This document shows, in pieces, positions 50,421 through 61,600 of a DNA stretch of 64,000 nt (position 1 is the stretch's first letter; every line of letters begins with the position of its first letter). The position numbers and the translations under genes are program-made. The notes under the pieces were generated by a model that did not search any database, was not told the origin of the DNA, and saw only the letters and a list, made by a program, of their open reading frames with translations. This DNA is from Ignavibacteriaceae bacterium. GTDB taxonomy: Bacteria > Bacteroidota > Ignavibacteria > Ignavibacteriales > Ignavibacteriaceae. Where the stretch lies: contig JALNZG010000003.1 in assembly GCA_023229425.1 (NCBI GenBank), forward strand, positions 62,001-126,000, read 5' to 3'.

Positions 50421-51458
50421 TTAAAAATTGAACTTAACGCCGATCAGATGGTTTGACTCGGAGAATTTGGCAGCACGATAAGCATAATCAACAACCAGTT
50501 CGAAACCGATATTAACTTTAACGCCAACACCAGCAGTTACACCAAAAAATTGTTGATATTCATTATCTGAAGCTTCGCCCATGTAAGCATAACCGCCTCG
50601 TAAAAACAACATATCATCATAAACAAATTCACCGCCGAATTTATATTCATCATTGGCAAAGTTATTATTCTGAAAAGCTGATGAAACTACCATCTTATAT
50701 TCGCTGGCTATACTATAAGCATAAGATAAGCCCAATTCCAACTGTGAAGGTAATTCAAACGAAGCTGCATCAATGGTGTAATAATTGGTGCCTCTCTTAG
50801 CTTCGGTTTCTGAAGCGGAACGAATTAAATCCGGTCCGTCAAATTTCATTTGTGGTCCAAGATTCTTCAAGGTGATCCCGAAATTAAGTCCGTCTAATCC
50901 TGCTAACCCTTGGTATTGAATACCGGCATCAAGTGCAAACCCGGTTGCACTGGTTCTTTCAATTTTTTCTGAAACTAATTTAAGATTGAATCCCACGCGA
51001 ATTCTATCTGTGAGGGAATTAGCATAGGTTAACCCTAAGGTAACAAAAGAGGGCGAAAAGGTTGAACCGGTACCATAAGGATTCTCAACTGTAGTTACAG
51101 GGATATCACCAAAATTCAAGGTCCTTAAACTGAAAGCCAGTGAGCCAAGATCGGTAAAATTAACCCCAACTGCGGCATAAGACATTGAAATATCCGCAAT
51201 GTAAGTCAAGTTAGAGAACATTGCTTCCGTGTTAGTTAGTGTTCCACCAAAACCGGCTGGATTATAAAACACTGCATCTAATCCGGAGACACTGGAAATA
51301 TTAGCTCCATTTAAAGCTAATCCGGAAGCACTTGAAGGAATCAACAATTCCGCCGCGCCTGCAGTTCCATTTCTTTTAGCGCCGCCTGCAAAAACTTCCG
51401 AAAACAAAACTGTTCCTAAGAGCAGTACTGTTATAAAATAAGTGATTTTTTTAGTCAT
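50421..51458 (-). CDS. PorV/PorQ family outer-membrane barrel (module B)
   Basis: The 345-residue protein has a signal peptide (YFITVLLLGTVLFSEVFAGG), the GGAKRNGTAGAAELLIPSSASGLALNGA opening, NPAGFGGTLTN and a barrel ending LIGVKFNF. It parallels the barrel at 40750-41778 along its length, including SLRTLNFGDIPVTTVENPYGTGSTFSP, and is 61 bases downstream of its own giant cargo gene. Together they look like a dedicated cargo/shuttle pair, by analogy with PorV. The main T9SS genes (porK, porL, porM, porN, sov) are not in this window. Confidence 0.85.
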   Translation of the reverse strand: MTKKITYFITVLLLGTVLFSEVFAGGAKRNGTAGAAELLIPSSASGLALNGANISSVSGLDAVFYNPAGFGGTLTNTEAMFSNLTYIADISMSYAAVGVNFTDLGSLAFSLRTLNFGDIPVTTVENPYGTGSTFSPSFVTLGLTYANSLTDRIRVGFNLKLVSEKIERTSATGFALDAGIQYQGLAGLDGLNFGITLKNLGPQMKFDGPDLIRSASETEAKRGTNYYTIDAASFELPSQLELGLSYAYSIASEYKMVVSSAFQNNNFANDEYKFGGEFVYDDMLFLRGGYAYMGEASDNEYQQFFGVTAGVGVKVNIGFELVVDYAYRAAKFSESNHLIGVKFNF

Positions 51459-51492
51459 TTTAATTTTTCTCCTATATTAAATTTAAGTGAAA

Positions 51493-51511
51493 GGGAACCA
51501 AAGAGGTTCCC
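51493..51511 (-). terminator. Weak hairpin between cargo and PorV genes (module B)
   Basis: GGGAACC and GGTTCCC pair around a five-base loop just past the cargo stop. The T-run is short, so it may be an attenuator that lowers PorV expression rather than a full terminator. Confidence 0.5.
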
Positions 51512-51519
51512 CTCTTGTC

Positions 51520-54500
51520 TTAAATTCGATCCAAGTATTGTGTTTCTTGAATAATGGCAATTTTGAGAACTTTTGTACCGGCACCTGGAATTTCAATATA
51601 AGCTATATACATTCCGCTTGCTACAGGTAAAAGATCCATGTTTTTCAAATCCCAATCCAAAAACTGAGAATCACCAGATTTTTGATACCTTTTGATCAAA
51701 ACACCTGAAAGAGAAACAATAGTAATGGTTGCTTGTTTCGGTAAACCGATGAAGCGCACAAACCTATTATATTTACTTTCTTCAAGTGCATGTGATCCAA
51801 AATATGGATTCGGGTAAACACTTATTTTTTCGATATTGTTCTTAGCGGCAGTAAGATTATTCGTATTCGCCGCAGGAACGGTTGCTGTAAATTCGTCACG
51901 TCCCGCAGAAATTGGTTTGTATGTTTCTATTTTAATAACAGTTCCTGGTTCAGGTAAGGTACCGTTGAAAACAATTCCACCAATTTTATGTTCAGTGATT
52001 TTGGAAGCAACTGCCTCTTTTGCAGGTAAATTCTTAGGGTCAATCGTTGAAGATTCGAAAGCATACACCTGTTCCCAATCGCCACTTGCCAATTGAGTCC
52101 AACCACTATCTGGGATAGCTTGAGTTGAATCGACAAACACAATCCCATCAGGAGTAGCACCCTTGATTAAATCCCTAACTTTCAGAATAAGTCTCTTATC
52201 ATCAGAAGCATCATCTAAAGTTCCAGTAAACCAAACTTCGAAAGGAAGTTTTCCTTTCGAACTTAAAGAGTTCTTGTTGGTCATAACTGACTTTTCGGTC
52301 AATCCCGTTGTTGTGTAAAAAAAAGAAGAAGAATCAGCAAACCGAATTTCATAATTAGCGTAACCCATTCCTTCATCTGGTTTGATAGTTTGCCAATTAA
52401 AGCGCTGAAGGCTTGACTTTGCGTAAATCGTCCATTTGTTTGTAGAATTTAATTTCTTTTTATCAGTCGAATTAACAGTATAAACATTCACCGGTTCAGA
52501 AATTGCTTTCCCGCCGGGACCTTTTACTTCAAGAACACTTTTGGTTCTGTATAATGATGGAACTTTAGCAATACTATCCGCACCTGAATTTCTCACAACG
52601 AGAGCGAATCCATCTGTTACAATCTTATTAGTGATAGAATCTCTTCCAAGTTCAGTTTTTAATTTAATAAGTGTATCTACAGGAACCTTCGAGATGTTAA
52701 CCATATTGTACGCGAGAATCAGAGAGTCTTTTTTGTTATTCCAATTTCTAACAGTAACAGAGTCAAAAGTAATTTTATAGTTATTCCCTGTTAAGGCTAA
52801 GGGATTTACTACAAATAAATTAACTTCTGCATCTGATGAACCAACCGTTTGCTTGGCACTAATAAAGTCACCATTTCCGTAATCAAAAGTAACATCAATT
52901 GGTTGTGCAGCCGGAAATACCTCTACAATTTGGGGAGGATTTTCCAAGTATTTCGGATCGCTTTCACCTGAATATCCGAATGCTGTAATTGCAAAATAGT
53001 AGGGGCTCCCGTTTACTAAAGTTACGTTTTTAATTTTGTCAATGCCTGTAGTAAAGAATCTTTTCAAACCTGCATTTGGTAAATCAAATACAGTAAATTC
53101 AACTTTTACTCCGTTGACTTCACCTGCTTGTGTAATTTTAGTCACATCATTTTTAACATCAACAATATCTAATAACTTGGGATCTGAACCGGCAAGATCT
53201 GAGAACTGCCATATACGGTAGCCTTCAAAAGTATAAGTAGTATCTGTTTTCCCTTTGTAAAAGATTAATTTATCTAGCGCATCGTAACTTTCCGAATTCG
53301 GTTCCCATGATAAAGTTATCTGTTTATCGTCCGAAAATGATTTCACTTTTGGAGGTTCAGGAGCTGGAGTTAAGTTAAAGTCGTTATCATAAGCAATTTG
53401 CGCTGTATTCGTTTTTTTCTTCAATTCCGTAATACTATTTAAATTACTGGTACCACGGGCAATAACTAAACCAACTACTACTTCTTGAGTATCTCCAGGC
53501 GCCATATTGAAAGGACCGGAAGACATCAAGTGTCTTCTGTCCTCAGGAGGAGAAGAACCTCCGGGCCAACCAATCGTTCCTTCGTACCAACCTGTACCAG
53601 CTACAGGGTCTCCGGATAAAATAATATTAGTACTTAAATTGGTATTAGGGTCAACAAATTGTTCTCCATAATAATTCTTACCCGTCATATAATTATAAAA
53701 CTGAATTGACCCTGAAGCAGAACCTTGATCAGGGTCTCTATATCTAGTTCCCTGCACGTTTATGTAAAATGAAAAACCAGTCATTGGTAAATTTTTATAA
53801 CCATAACGCCATGAATTTAAGAATTTTGCACTATCAGTTGTGGCACTCTCAACTATTGGACCTTGAAAGAAGACGTAACCAACTGAGGGAGGAGCTGCAT
53901 TATAGAAACCTTCATCATTATTGTCTCCATTATAGGTATAACCTAATTTTAATACCGTGTCGCACCCGGTATAATCATCAGTAGCATTGCCAAGGTCAGT
54001 ATCAGACCAATAACACAAGTACATATCTCTTAGGGTTAAAGCGCCTTTGTTTATTATCGTATATTTTTTGAAGACCATATCGCCAAGATCACCGGTTCTA
54101 TTAAAACCGAAAACCGTCATTTGTTGTTCCAGACCCATTGGTGCGGTACCATAAGTATAAGTTGAACGTGATAGATCTAAATCGTTGCTTACACACCAGA
54201 GGACTTCATCACCGACAAACTCAGGTACATCAATTCCAGCGGTAAAAATATTATCCCCATTTTTATCTACCCAAGGAGCACCATCCTCGACCGGCCATTC
54301 ATTGTAATCTTTTTCATACGCATCACGTCTTGGTCCGGGAGGAAGATTTTCCCAACCTTTCCTAATTTTAAAAACTCTATACTTGCCAAGATTTGGATCA
54401 TCAGCTTCACCGGTAGCAAGTATTTTACCCGCTTGTAAACCATGCCTATAAGCAGACCCATTGACACGAGTTTCCCGGCCAACTTTAGCTCCCCAAATCA

Positions 54501-54774
54501 AACCATCTGCATAAATGGCAGAAATCGTTGCATTTTCTCCGCCGGGCCAAAAAAAGCCTCCGTTTCCTGTTCGCGGATCGCTTGAACCATTACCATTGTT
54601 GCCTACCCACATAAATATTTGGTTGATAGCAATATATTGGTGGTTATCATTTGTGTTAGTTTTATTTAATTGTTTTTTACTTTCATTACTCTTATCTCCG
54701 GCAGTAACCCAACTGGTCATCAAACCGAAAAGAATAAGAAAAGTTAGAAAATGAACATATTTTTTATTATTCAT
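51520..54774 (-). CDS. Giant T9SS cargo protein (module B)
   Basis: The product has a signal peptide (YVHFLTFLILFGLMTSWVTAG), an N-terminal region shared with its paralogue at 41811 (GYRHGLQAGKILATGEADDPNLGKYRVFKI-like wording), a calcium-style WVDKNGDNIFTAGIDV loop, a fibronectin-III-like part (APEPPKVKSFSDDKQITLSWEP) and a C-terminal sorting domain (YPNPYFGSHALEESKYN, LPVASGMYIAYIEI, AIIQETQYLDRI). The ATG at 54774 has AAAGGAG seven bases upstream and is preferred to one at 54819 that overlaps the receptor gene. It should be exported and surface-attached. Its function is unknown. Confidence 0.87.
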   Translation of the reverse strand: MNNKKYVHFLTFLILFGLMTSWVTAGDKSNESKKQLNKTNTNDNHQYIAINQIFMWVGNNGNGSSDPRTGNGGFFWPGGENATISAIYADGLIWGAKVGRETRVNGSAYRHGLQAGKILATGEADDPNLGKYRVFKIRKGWENLPPGPRRDAYEKDYNEWPVEDGAPWVDKNGDNIFTAGIDVPEFVGDEVLWCVSNDLDLSRSTYTYGTAPMGLEQQMTVFGFNRTGDLGDMVFKKYTIINKGALTLRDMYLCYWSDTDLGNATDDYTGCDTVLKLGYTYNGDNNDEGFYNAAPPSVGYVFFQGPIVESATTDSAKFLNSWRYGYKNLPMTGFSFYINVQGTRYRDPDQGSASGSIQFYNYMTGKNYYGEQFVDPNTNLSTNIILSGDPVAGTGWYEGTIGWPGGSSPPEDRRHLMSSGPFNMAPGDTQEVVVGLVIARGTSNLNSITELKKKTNTAQIAYDNDFNLTPAPEPPKVKSFSDDKQITLSWEPNSESYDALDKLIFYKGKTDTTYTFEGYRIWQFSDLAGSDPKLLDIVDVKNDVTKITQAGEVNGVKVEFTVFDLPNAGLKRFFTTGIDKIKNVTLVNGSPYYFAITAFGYSGESDPKYLENPPQIVEVFPAAQPIDVTFDYGNGDFISAKQTVGSSDAEVNLFVVNPLALTGNNYKITFDSVTVRNWNNKKDSLILAYNMVNISKVPVDTLIKLKTELGRDSITNKIVTDGFALVVRNSGADSIAKVPSLYRTKSVLEVKGPGGKAISEPVNVYTVNSTDKKKLNSTNKWTIYAKSSLQRFNWQTIKPDEGMGYANYEIRFADSSSFFYTTTGLTEKSVMTNKNSLSSKGKLPFEVWFTGTLDDASDDKRLILKVRDLIKGATPDGIVFVDSTQAIPDSGWTQLASGDWEQVYAFESSTIDPKNLPAKEAVASKITEHKIGGIVFNGTLPEPGTVIKIETYKPISAGRDEFTATVPAANTNNLTAAKNNIEKISVYPNPYFGSHALEESKYNRFVRFIGLPKQATITIVSLSGVLIKRYQKSGDSQFLDWDLKNMDLLPVASGMYIAYIEIPGAGTKVLKIAIIQETQYLDRI

Positions 54775-54808
54775 AAATTTCTCCTTTGTAGTTACCAATA
54801 AATTAGGG

Positions 54809-57673
54809 TTAGTAATCAAGACGAATACCTAATCTTATTTGTCTTGGAGTTCCAAAATTATCCGCAGTATAAATACTTGCTAAATACAACTGTTTATAAG
54901 TATCTGCGCCCTTTTGTCCATATTTAGGATTTTTCTTAAAATTTTCATAAGCAGTTCTACCAACTTCCGTTGCTAAGTATCCATCGTCATAAGCATCACC
55001 TGTCTGCCCGAATACATCAATTACATTTTTTGTATTTAACAAGTTTACGACCCAAAGATAAATATTTATATTTAAGCCGCTAACCTGAAAAGATTTGTCA
55101 AAACGTCCATCTAACTGATAATTCCAGGGAGTGGTTGAAGAGTTTAACACCTCTGTCGGAGGAGTGGTATTACCATAACCGGTATATTGAGTGTAATTGG
55201 AACCACTGTTAAAAGTAAAGAGTAAGTTAAAACCTGCTTGCTCTAAAAATTTGGATCCAAACAATTCCGGACCATCATTTTTATCAAAGCGATAGTCAAT
55301 ATTAAGAGAACCACGATGAGCTTGATTGAAACTTAAAGGAGCAATCTGTACCGGTAAAAACGGTTCACCGGTTGGCGATTGCCATACTCCTCTTCCAGCT
55401 TCTGTTGGAGTAGAACCTGTACCTTCAGCATCTGAATAAGTATAATCAAAAGCAGCATAAATTCTTTGCGTTCTTCTTAAATCAATTTTGAATTCTATTC
55501 CTTTTACGGTAGAAAAATCTCCATTTAATAGAGAATAGTACTTTGTATGTTGGGCAGTTGCTTCCGCAAAAGTTGTCCTAAGTTGAATTTGATCTTTAAT
55601 ATCCTTATAGAAACCGGTAATATCAAAAGCAAAATTATCGCCTAATTGTTGTTTGAAACCGATATCATATTGAGTTGTTCTTTCAGGTTTTAGGCCATAA
55701 CCGACAGGGTTTAATTCTGCATAACCGCCTTTAATAATGTCAGAGCTGACATTAAAACCTCGATAAATATTACTTAACTGAGACTGTTGAATAAATTTTC
55801 CATATTGAGCATGAAAAACTGTTTTATCAGTTACGGGGAAAGAAAACCCTAACCGAGGACTAATTTGAACTGTAGGTTTAACATCTTTCATATAGGCAGG
55901 ATCAATAATTCCAGATGCGTCAAATTGTACATTTGATGGGTTTAAAAATTCCCTTGAATCGGTATTGATATAATCTAAACGAAAACCGACATTCAATACC
56001 AGGTCGGGGAACTCCATTTTATCCTGAATATACGCAGCAGCAAAAATAGGCTGCTTAGGAGCTTGTGTACCGCCATCCGAAGTATTTCCATAAACGTCAT
56101 ATCCATAATTATCCAAACGATTATAAATTAACCGGATATCGCCATCAGCAACTGATTTAACGTTCGAAGCAATTGCTCTAGCGTTCAATGAATAACGACG
56201 AATCGTATAGTTAGTTACTTCACCGCCGGCTTTTAATTCATGATGTTTCCCTAATTGATAAAGGAAATTAATTTTTCCACCGAAAGATGATGTCTTTTGC
56301 TTACGGTAGTCGCGAAACGGAGTTTCATATTTAGCAAAGTCAAATCCGTAGGCTTGATAACCGGTTCGCAATTGGCCATCTGCAAGCAACGACCGTCCAT
56401 ACTGTGCATTTGCAACTGAATCACCATATAATGAAATATTGTGTTTAAAAATAGGATCCATTGTAACATAAAAATCACCGAAATAGTTAAATATAACATC
56501 ATAAAATGCAGTTGAACTTAAAACATGAGTGATTTTTACACTTGAAGTTATTGTTCTATTTTCGTCTAGGGAAGCATTGTTTTTATTTACAATTCCTGTC
56601 CAGCCTACTCCTCCGCGGCTGGTGCTATACGTATAATTTCCATTTAACCTTACGCTAAAAGAACCTAAATCCCATGTTAAATTTCCTTGACCTTGATAAG
56701 TATTAGCAGCTTGATTTAAGCGCATCCCTTCAGGATAAACTATATCAAAAGTATCCTTAGGGTTAGCTGGATCGAACAAACCGGTAAAATTATATTCTCT
56801 TTCAAATCTTGCCGGAGTTTTTTGAAAAACATTATTCCCGGCAAAGAAAAATTTTAAACCCTTATAATCAGGAATAATAGGTCCACCCATCGTTATAACA
56901 TATTCTGAATAGCCATAACTATAACCGCCAAGATATTTATTTCCCGGTTTTGCAAATGCATCGGTAATGGCTTCAGCCGTTAAGCTGTATTTTTCAGACC
57001 CCGATTTGGTTTGGGTACTAACAATACCTCCATTCGCACCGCCAAACTCAGCAGAATAACCACCCGCTTGAACTTGAATTTCTTCAATTGCATTAGTGAT
57101 AGTTGAAGCTCGTGAACCGCCGAATACCGGGTTATTAACTAAAACACCGTCAATATAAAAAGCAACTGCATCACTGCGGCTTCCGCGGATGTACAAGTTA
57201 CCACCTTTTTCTACAACTCCTGTTTGTTGGGCTACTACAGCATTAACGCCACGAATAGGGAGATTTTTGATATCTTCTGTCCGGACAATACTTGTTGCAT
57301 TTGTAACATTCTTGTTAACTAAAGGTCTTTCCGCAACTACAATTACTTCGTCTTGTTTAAAAGCTTCAGATGGAAGTTTAAAATTGACTTCGGTCGTAAG
57401 GTTTACGGATACATTAAGATTTGTAGTTTCTACTTGCCTGTAGCCTACATATTTAGCAACTACTGAATATTTACCGGGAGATACATTAAGAATAATATAC
57501 TCCCCGTTAAGATTTGTAGCAGAGCCTAAGTTTGTACCTTGGACCATAACGCTAGCACCGATTAAAGGTTCACCTGTTTCAACATCGGTAACCTTTCCGG
57601 AAATCTTCCCGGATTGAGCATAAAGTCCAATGGAGAAGAGCAAGCCTGCTATGATAAAAAATAATTTACGCAT
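54809..57673 (-). CDS. TonB-dependent receptor with carboxypeptidase-regulatory-like domain (module B)
   Basis: The 954-residue protein has the same plan as the receptor at 45686: signal peptide, CarboxypepD_reg-like domain (GKISGKVTDVETGEPLIGAS, about 22-105), plug domain (IKNLPIRGVNAVVAQQTGVV, IRGSRSDAVAFYIDG, VEEIQVQ-like IEEIQVQAGGYSAEFGGANGG) and barrel ending LGIRLDY. No SusD-type partner follows; the DUF4397-like lipoprotein lies 16 bases upstream. It probably imports or binds a large ligand through the outer membrane using the TonB system. No substrate can be named. Confidence 0.9.
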   Translation of the reverse strand: MRKLFFIIAGLLFSIGLYAQSGKISGKVTDVETGEPLIGASVMVQGTNLGSATNLNGEYIILNVSPGKYSVVAKYVGYRQVETTNLNVSVNLTTEVNFKLPSEAFKQDEVIVVAERPLVNKNVTNATSIVRTEDIKNLPIRGVNAVVAQQTGVVEKGGNLYIRGSRSDAVAFYIDGVLVNNPVFGGSRASTITNAIEEIQVQAGGYSAEFGGANGGIVSTQTKSGSEKYSLTAEAITDAFAKPGNKYLGGYSYGYSEYVITMGGPIIPDYKGLKFFFAGNNVFQKTPARFEREYNFTGLFDPANPKDTFDIVYPEGMRLNQAANTYQGQGNLTWDLGSFSVRLNGNYTYSTSRGGVGWTGIVNKNNASLDENRTITSSVKITHVLSSTAFYDVIFNYFGDFYVTMDPIFKHNISLYGDSVANAQYGRSLLADGQLRTGYQAYGFDFAKYETPFRDYRKQKTSSFGGKINFLYQLGKHHELKAGGEVTNYTIRRYSLNARAIASNVKSVADGDIRLIYNRLDNYGYDVYGNTSDGGTQAPKQPIFAAAYIQDKMEFPDLVLNVGFRLDYINTDSREFLNPSNVQFDASGIIDPAYMKDVKPTVQISPRLGFSFPVTDKTVFHAQYGKFIQQSQLSNIYRGFNVSSDIIKGGYAELNPVGYGLKPERTTQYDIGFKQQLGDNFAFDITGFYKDIKDQIQLRTTFAEATAQHTKYYSLLNGDFSTVKGIEFKIDLRRTQRIYAAFDYTYSDAEGTGSTPTEAGRGVWQSPTGEPFLPVQIAPLSFNQAHRGSLNIDYRFDKNDGPELFGSKFLEQAGFNLLFTFNSGSNYTQYTGYGNTTPPTEVLNSSTTPWNYQLDGRFDKSFQVSGLNINIYLWVVNLLNTKNVIDVFGQTGDAYDDGYLATEVGRTAYENFKKNPKYGQKGADTYKQLYLASIYTADNFGTPRQIRLGIRLDY

Positions 57674-57689
57674 CTTTTCATCTCCTTTA

Positions 57690-58487
57690 TTATTTAGACC
57701 CTATTGGTAAGGGGGTAATTTTTTCTATAATAAAATTCGGTTTTTTTGGATTACCAATACCATAAACAAAGTATTGCAAACCTGCATCAAACATGTAGGT
57801 TGTATCGCTATAAAATAAATAAGTTTTCACCGCTGCATCAGCTGCACTTGTAAGTTTTGCATAACTTATCTTATAGGCTTTGCCTCCCCGGAGCGCGTTA
57901 CCTGCAAGCGAATTGTAATTTAATGTAGCAACTTCTTTTATAACATTTTTTGTTGTGGTGTCAGCAATTAAGACACGATATTTAATGGAACTGTCAGTAG
58001 GTGTATCCGGAGCAAAATTAGCACATTGGATAGTAGTAGTTGTATCATTAAGCCCTTCATCAAGATAAACCATCCCGTTCGTAAATTGTGCATAACCAAA
58101 AGTATTTAGCAAGTCGTCATGCGGTTTTGAATATCCAGAAAAGTATAAAGAAAGTTCTTCGTATGATCCAATGTTGATTTTATCATTATAGAGCGTATCT
58201 CCTGCAGGATTTTTTACAAAAAATTTTCTTTTCCCTGATTGAATTTCAAAATATTGGGTGGGTACTTGATTTTTGTAAAGGTTAAACACTTTTGCTCCTG
58301 CTTCTCCCGGATCTACTGATACAATTAATGTATCGACATTATAGGAAAAATTTGCAACACGTAAAAGTGTGTAAGGCCTTTTTACAGGATCTATCGTAGG
58401 TTCTTCAACGCACCCGTAATAGGTGATTGCCAAGAAGAGAAGTAACACGGGAATCCTAAAAAATTTACTCCACATTAGTGACCTCAT
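57690..58487 (-). CDS. Lipoprotein with DUF4397-like domain
   Basis: The 265-residue protein has a lipoprotein-like signal ending ITYYGC (Cys26) and a domain resembling DUF4397: LRVANFSYNVDTLIVSVDPG, VFNLYKNQVPTQYFEIQSGKRKF and the FVKNPAGDTLYNDKINI strand. Such domains occur in surface and stalk proteins of many bacteria and have no assigned role. It precedes the receptor gene by 16 bases, so it may be its surface-exposed partner, in the way SusD serves SusC, though it is not a SusD homologue. The lipobox is not ideal. Confidence 0.68.
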   Translation of the reverse strand: MRSLMWSKFFRIPVLLLFLAITYYGCVEEPTIDPVKRPYTLLRVANFSYNVDTLIVSVDPGEAGAKVFNLYKNQVPTQYFEIQSGKRKFFVKNPAGDTLYNDKINIGSYEELSLYFSGYSKPHDDLLNTFGYAQFTNGMVYLDEGLNDTTTTIQCANFAPDTPTDSSIKYRVLIADTTTKNVIKEVATLNYNSLAGNALRGGKAYKISYAKLTSAADAAVKTYLFYSDTTYMFDAGLQYFVYGIGNPKKPNFIIEKITPLPIGSK

Positions 58488-58560
58488 AGTTTATAATTAA
58501 ATTATAGGAATTCCTCTTGTAAACATTTACTGTTTTGAGGAAGTAACGAATTTCATTCAT

Positions 58561-58601
58561 AAAAAAAAAGAAGAGTTGCCCTTATTCAGGGCAACCTTCT
58601 T
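58561..58601 (-). terminator. Terminator of the starch-binding-like T9SS gene
   Basis: GTTGCCCT (58575-58582) and AGGGCAAC (58588-58595) form a stem lengthened by AAGAAG/CTTCTT, followed by nine T residues on the minus strand. It separates this gene from the lipoprotein gene. Confidence 0.88.
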
Positions 58602-58622
58602 TATAAAGAACAGAGCAGAGAA

Positions 58623-61600
58623 TTACTTCATCAAGATCATTTTCTTGGTTGAAGTGAAATCATTTGCTTTGATAGTATAGAAGTAAATACCGCTGGTTAA
58701 GTTGTTCGCTTTGAACGAAGCATTATACACACCTGCAGTCTTTTGTTCATTTACTAAGGTCATCACTTCTTCACCCAAAGTATTAAATACTTTTACGGTT
58801 ACAAAGCTTTCTTGCGGAATACTGAAACGAATTGAGGTCTCAGGGTTGAATGGGTTTGGATAATTCTGTTCCAACATATAAACTGTAGGAATTGTGTTTC
58901 CAAGTTTTTCAACTTTTGATACATCCGTTGTATGGACTATTCCGAAAGTATCTACAACAGTTGCTTTTGAAGTATATCTGCCCATTTTTAATGTTTTGTC
59001 AGCGCCAACTCCGCCTTCATTATCATTTTTGCCGCCATTTGTTGCTAATCCCCAGTTTGCACCATATTTGTAAACAACAGTTAACGTTGACCATTGTAGG
59101 AAGGTAATACTATTAGTAGTAAATATTTTATCACCGGCTGTTACGTCGCCGTGAGTACCATCATCAAAAAGTTGAATAGCTTTAGTGATTTCAGCATCAC
59201 TCCATCCACCGCCTGGCCATTGGAGAGGAGAGTTTGCACCACACATATAAACAGATGTAAATACAGTACCAGCAGGTGCGTCAATGATTGATGCACCGTT
59301 TGTGTTACAGGTAAATGTAATATTTGCATCTTGATTCAATACCGTCCCTACTTCTCCGTTATTAAACCCTACTACATCCAAGGTTATGGCAGCTGCATCA
59401 AAATTTGCCTGTGATACAATGAAATATCTATCGTTTTGGGTAGGGTCTGTAAGTTTATCTACTTCCCATGTCCCGGGGCTATAGAAATATTTGAAATTAA
59501 CTTTTTCGCCAACTGCTGCAATAACATCTGCAACAACTTCATAAACGTCCAGGTTTGTCGGTGAGGCTGTCATCATCGTTTCGCCCCAGCCATTAAATGA
59601 CCCGCGAGCTGATACTGTACTGGTTGCAGGATTGAATAAAGTCGACAATCTTTCAAGTTCCATATTTACAGAGAAAGTAACTTTAATCGTTTTAGAAGGA
59701 ACGTAAATACAAATATCTTCCCAGCAAGCGGAAGTTACATTGGGTCCCGCGGTTACGGTTAATGTTCTGTTTCCTGTTGATTCCCAAACATCTGGGCTAT
59801 GAACGTACTTAAATGTAAGTGATTGACCTTCTGTAAAGTTGGTGAAAACTGCTGAATAAATGGAGTCGCCATCTGCGTCCTTCAATTCAAAGTCTTTTCC
59901 GCCCCAACTGTTAAAGTCTCCACGAACCCATACTGAATCCGTTGCTGCGAATGTTCCTTTTTTCAATTGAACACTCATGTTTGCACGGAATTCAACTGTT
60001 GGAGGAAGTGATTGATTTGCACCAAACCATTCAAGAGCTTTAACTTGAGGGGAAACCTTGCTGAATCCAAACCAATAATATTTGGCTCGAGAGTTAACAG
60101 AAAGAGGATCCAAACTCATGAAGACAATTTTGTTACCGGCAGTTAAAGTTCTGTGGGTAACGCAAGGATAATTAGCAACGTGAGCAACATTATCAATACC
60201 ACGGCTTTCAACTTCAACGTCAACTTCTTGACCTGCTTGAACGTCAAAACCATCAATCCAGTTATCTTCATCGCCAATTTCATAAGTAGGATCGTAATTT
60301 AATGAATCAGTAGCCCAAGCTGTGAACTTCGCATTTAACTCACCGCCTAACATGGTACCGGTTTTAGCAAATAATCTTGAAGGCTTCTTCTGACCAACGC
60401 TTGCAGCGTAGCTAATGTCGTTCCAGCTTCCGGCAAGACCGAGCACATCGTATTCAAAATCACCAGCTGCATAAGTTACATTTGTGTATGCATTTTTCGC
60501 ACCTAAATATTCTTGACCTGCTAAGAAATAATTTCTAGTGGCTTTTTCACTTAACCAAACTTTAATTAAAGCTTCATTATAATCAGCAGGACCGGTTGTA
60601 CAAATTTCAAAAATATTATCATAGTTATCAACAAGAGCTTTTTCGAGTGGACCAAAAGCCCAAACATCGTGAGGGAATTGATAAGTATCATAGGAAGTCA
60701 TACTATCAATACCAAAATAATAATCCATAGGATAACCTGATTCTGAGGTATAACCGTTGAATACTACCAAGGTTTTGATACCCGGTGTAGGTAGGAAAAT
60801 TGAGTAAGCATAAGTTTTAGAGTTAGTAGAATTTCCATTTGGATCTGTTGCAGTTGCATTATAAACAACATATTGTCCGGGGCTTTGTCCAGGAATAGCA
60901 GCCGAAAAATCAGGCGCTGCACCTGTCATAGTAACATCTGTAAATGTTTTACCGGAATCTAAACTATAATGTAATACTGCTGAAGAAACGCCGGCAGGTC
61001 CGCCTGAAGGGTTTTGATCAGTAATATTAGCATGAACTGTTCTCGCAGATTGATCAACAGTAGTTGTTAATTTTTCGAAAGAAACAAATTCAGGGGCTAC
61101 GTCTCCGATTAATTCAACTTCAACGACAAAATCCCATGTATATGTTCTTGTCCACCATCCGGCAGTTGTTAAATCGCCGTCAGTTCTTCCGTTAGCATAG
61201 TATTTCCAGCCATTCAATGTTGTGCTGGCACCTGACCAAAGGCCTAAACGATCTGCGGCAAGGTTAAAACCAGGAGCAACATTCTTAAGTGCAACACCAA
61301 AAATTTGTCCTGCTGCAATAGTTGGTTCTGTAATAAGATTCATCGGAACCCACTGATAATTAAGAGAAGTTTGTATAACAGGTGTGGTGGGGGCACCGGA
61401 ACCTGCATCACTCCAAACATCAACAACATCAAAAGGAGAAGTGGCTCCTTCTTTAATAGCCTGCCATCCGCCTGCAGTAGCATCCGGATTTGAAGGGAAA
61501 GCTGTAATATTGTTAAATCCGTTTCCTGTAGCTTCATAACGGCCTTCAAGAGTTGTTCCGGTAGCCGCTAACTGAGCTTTTGTCCAGAGTAACTTTACAA

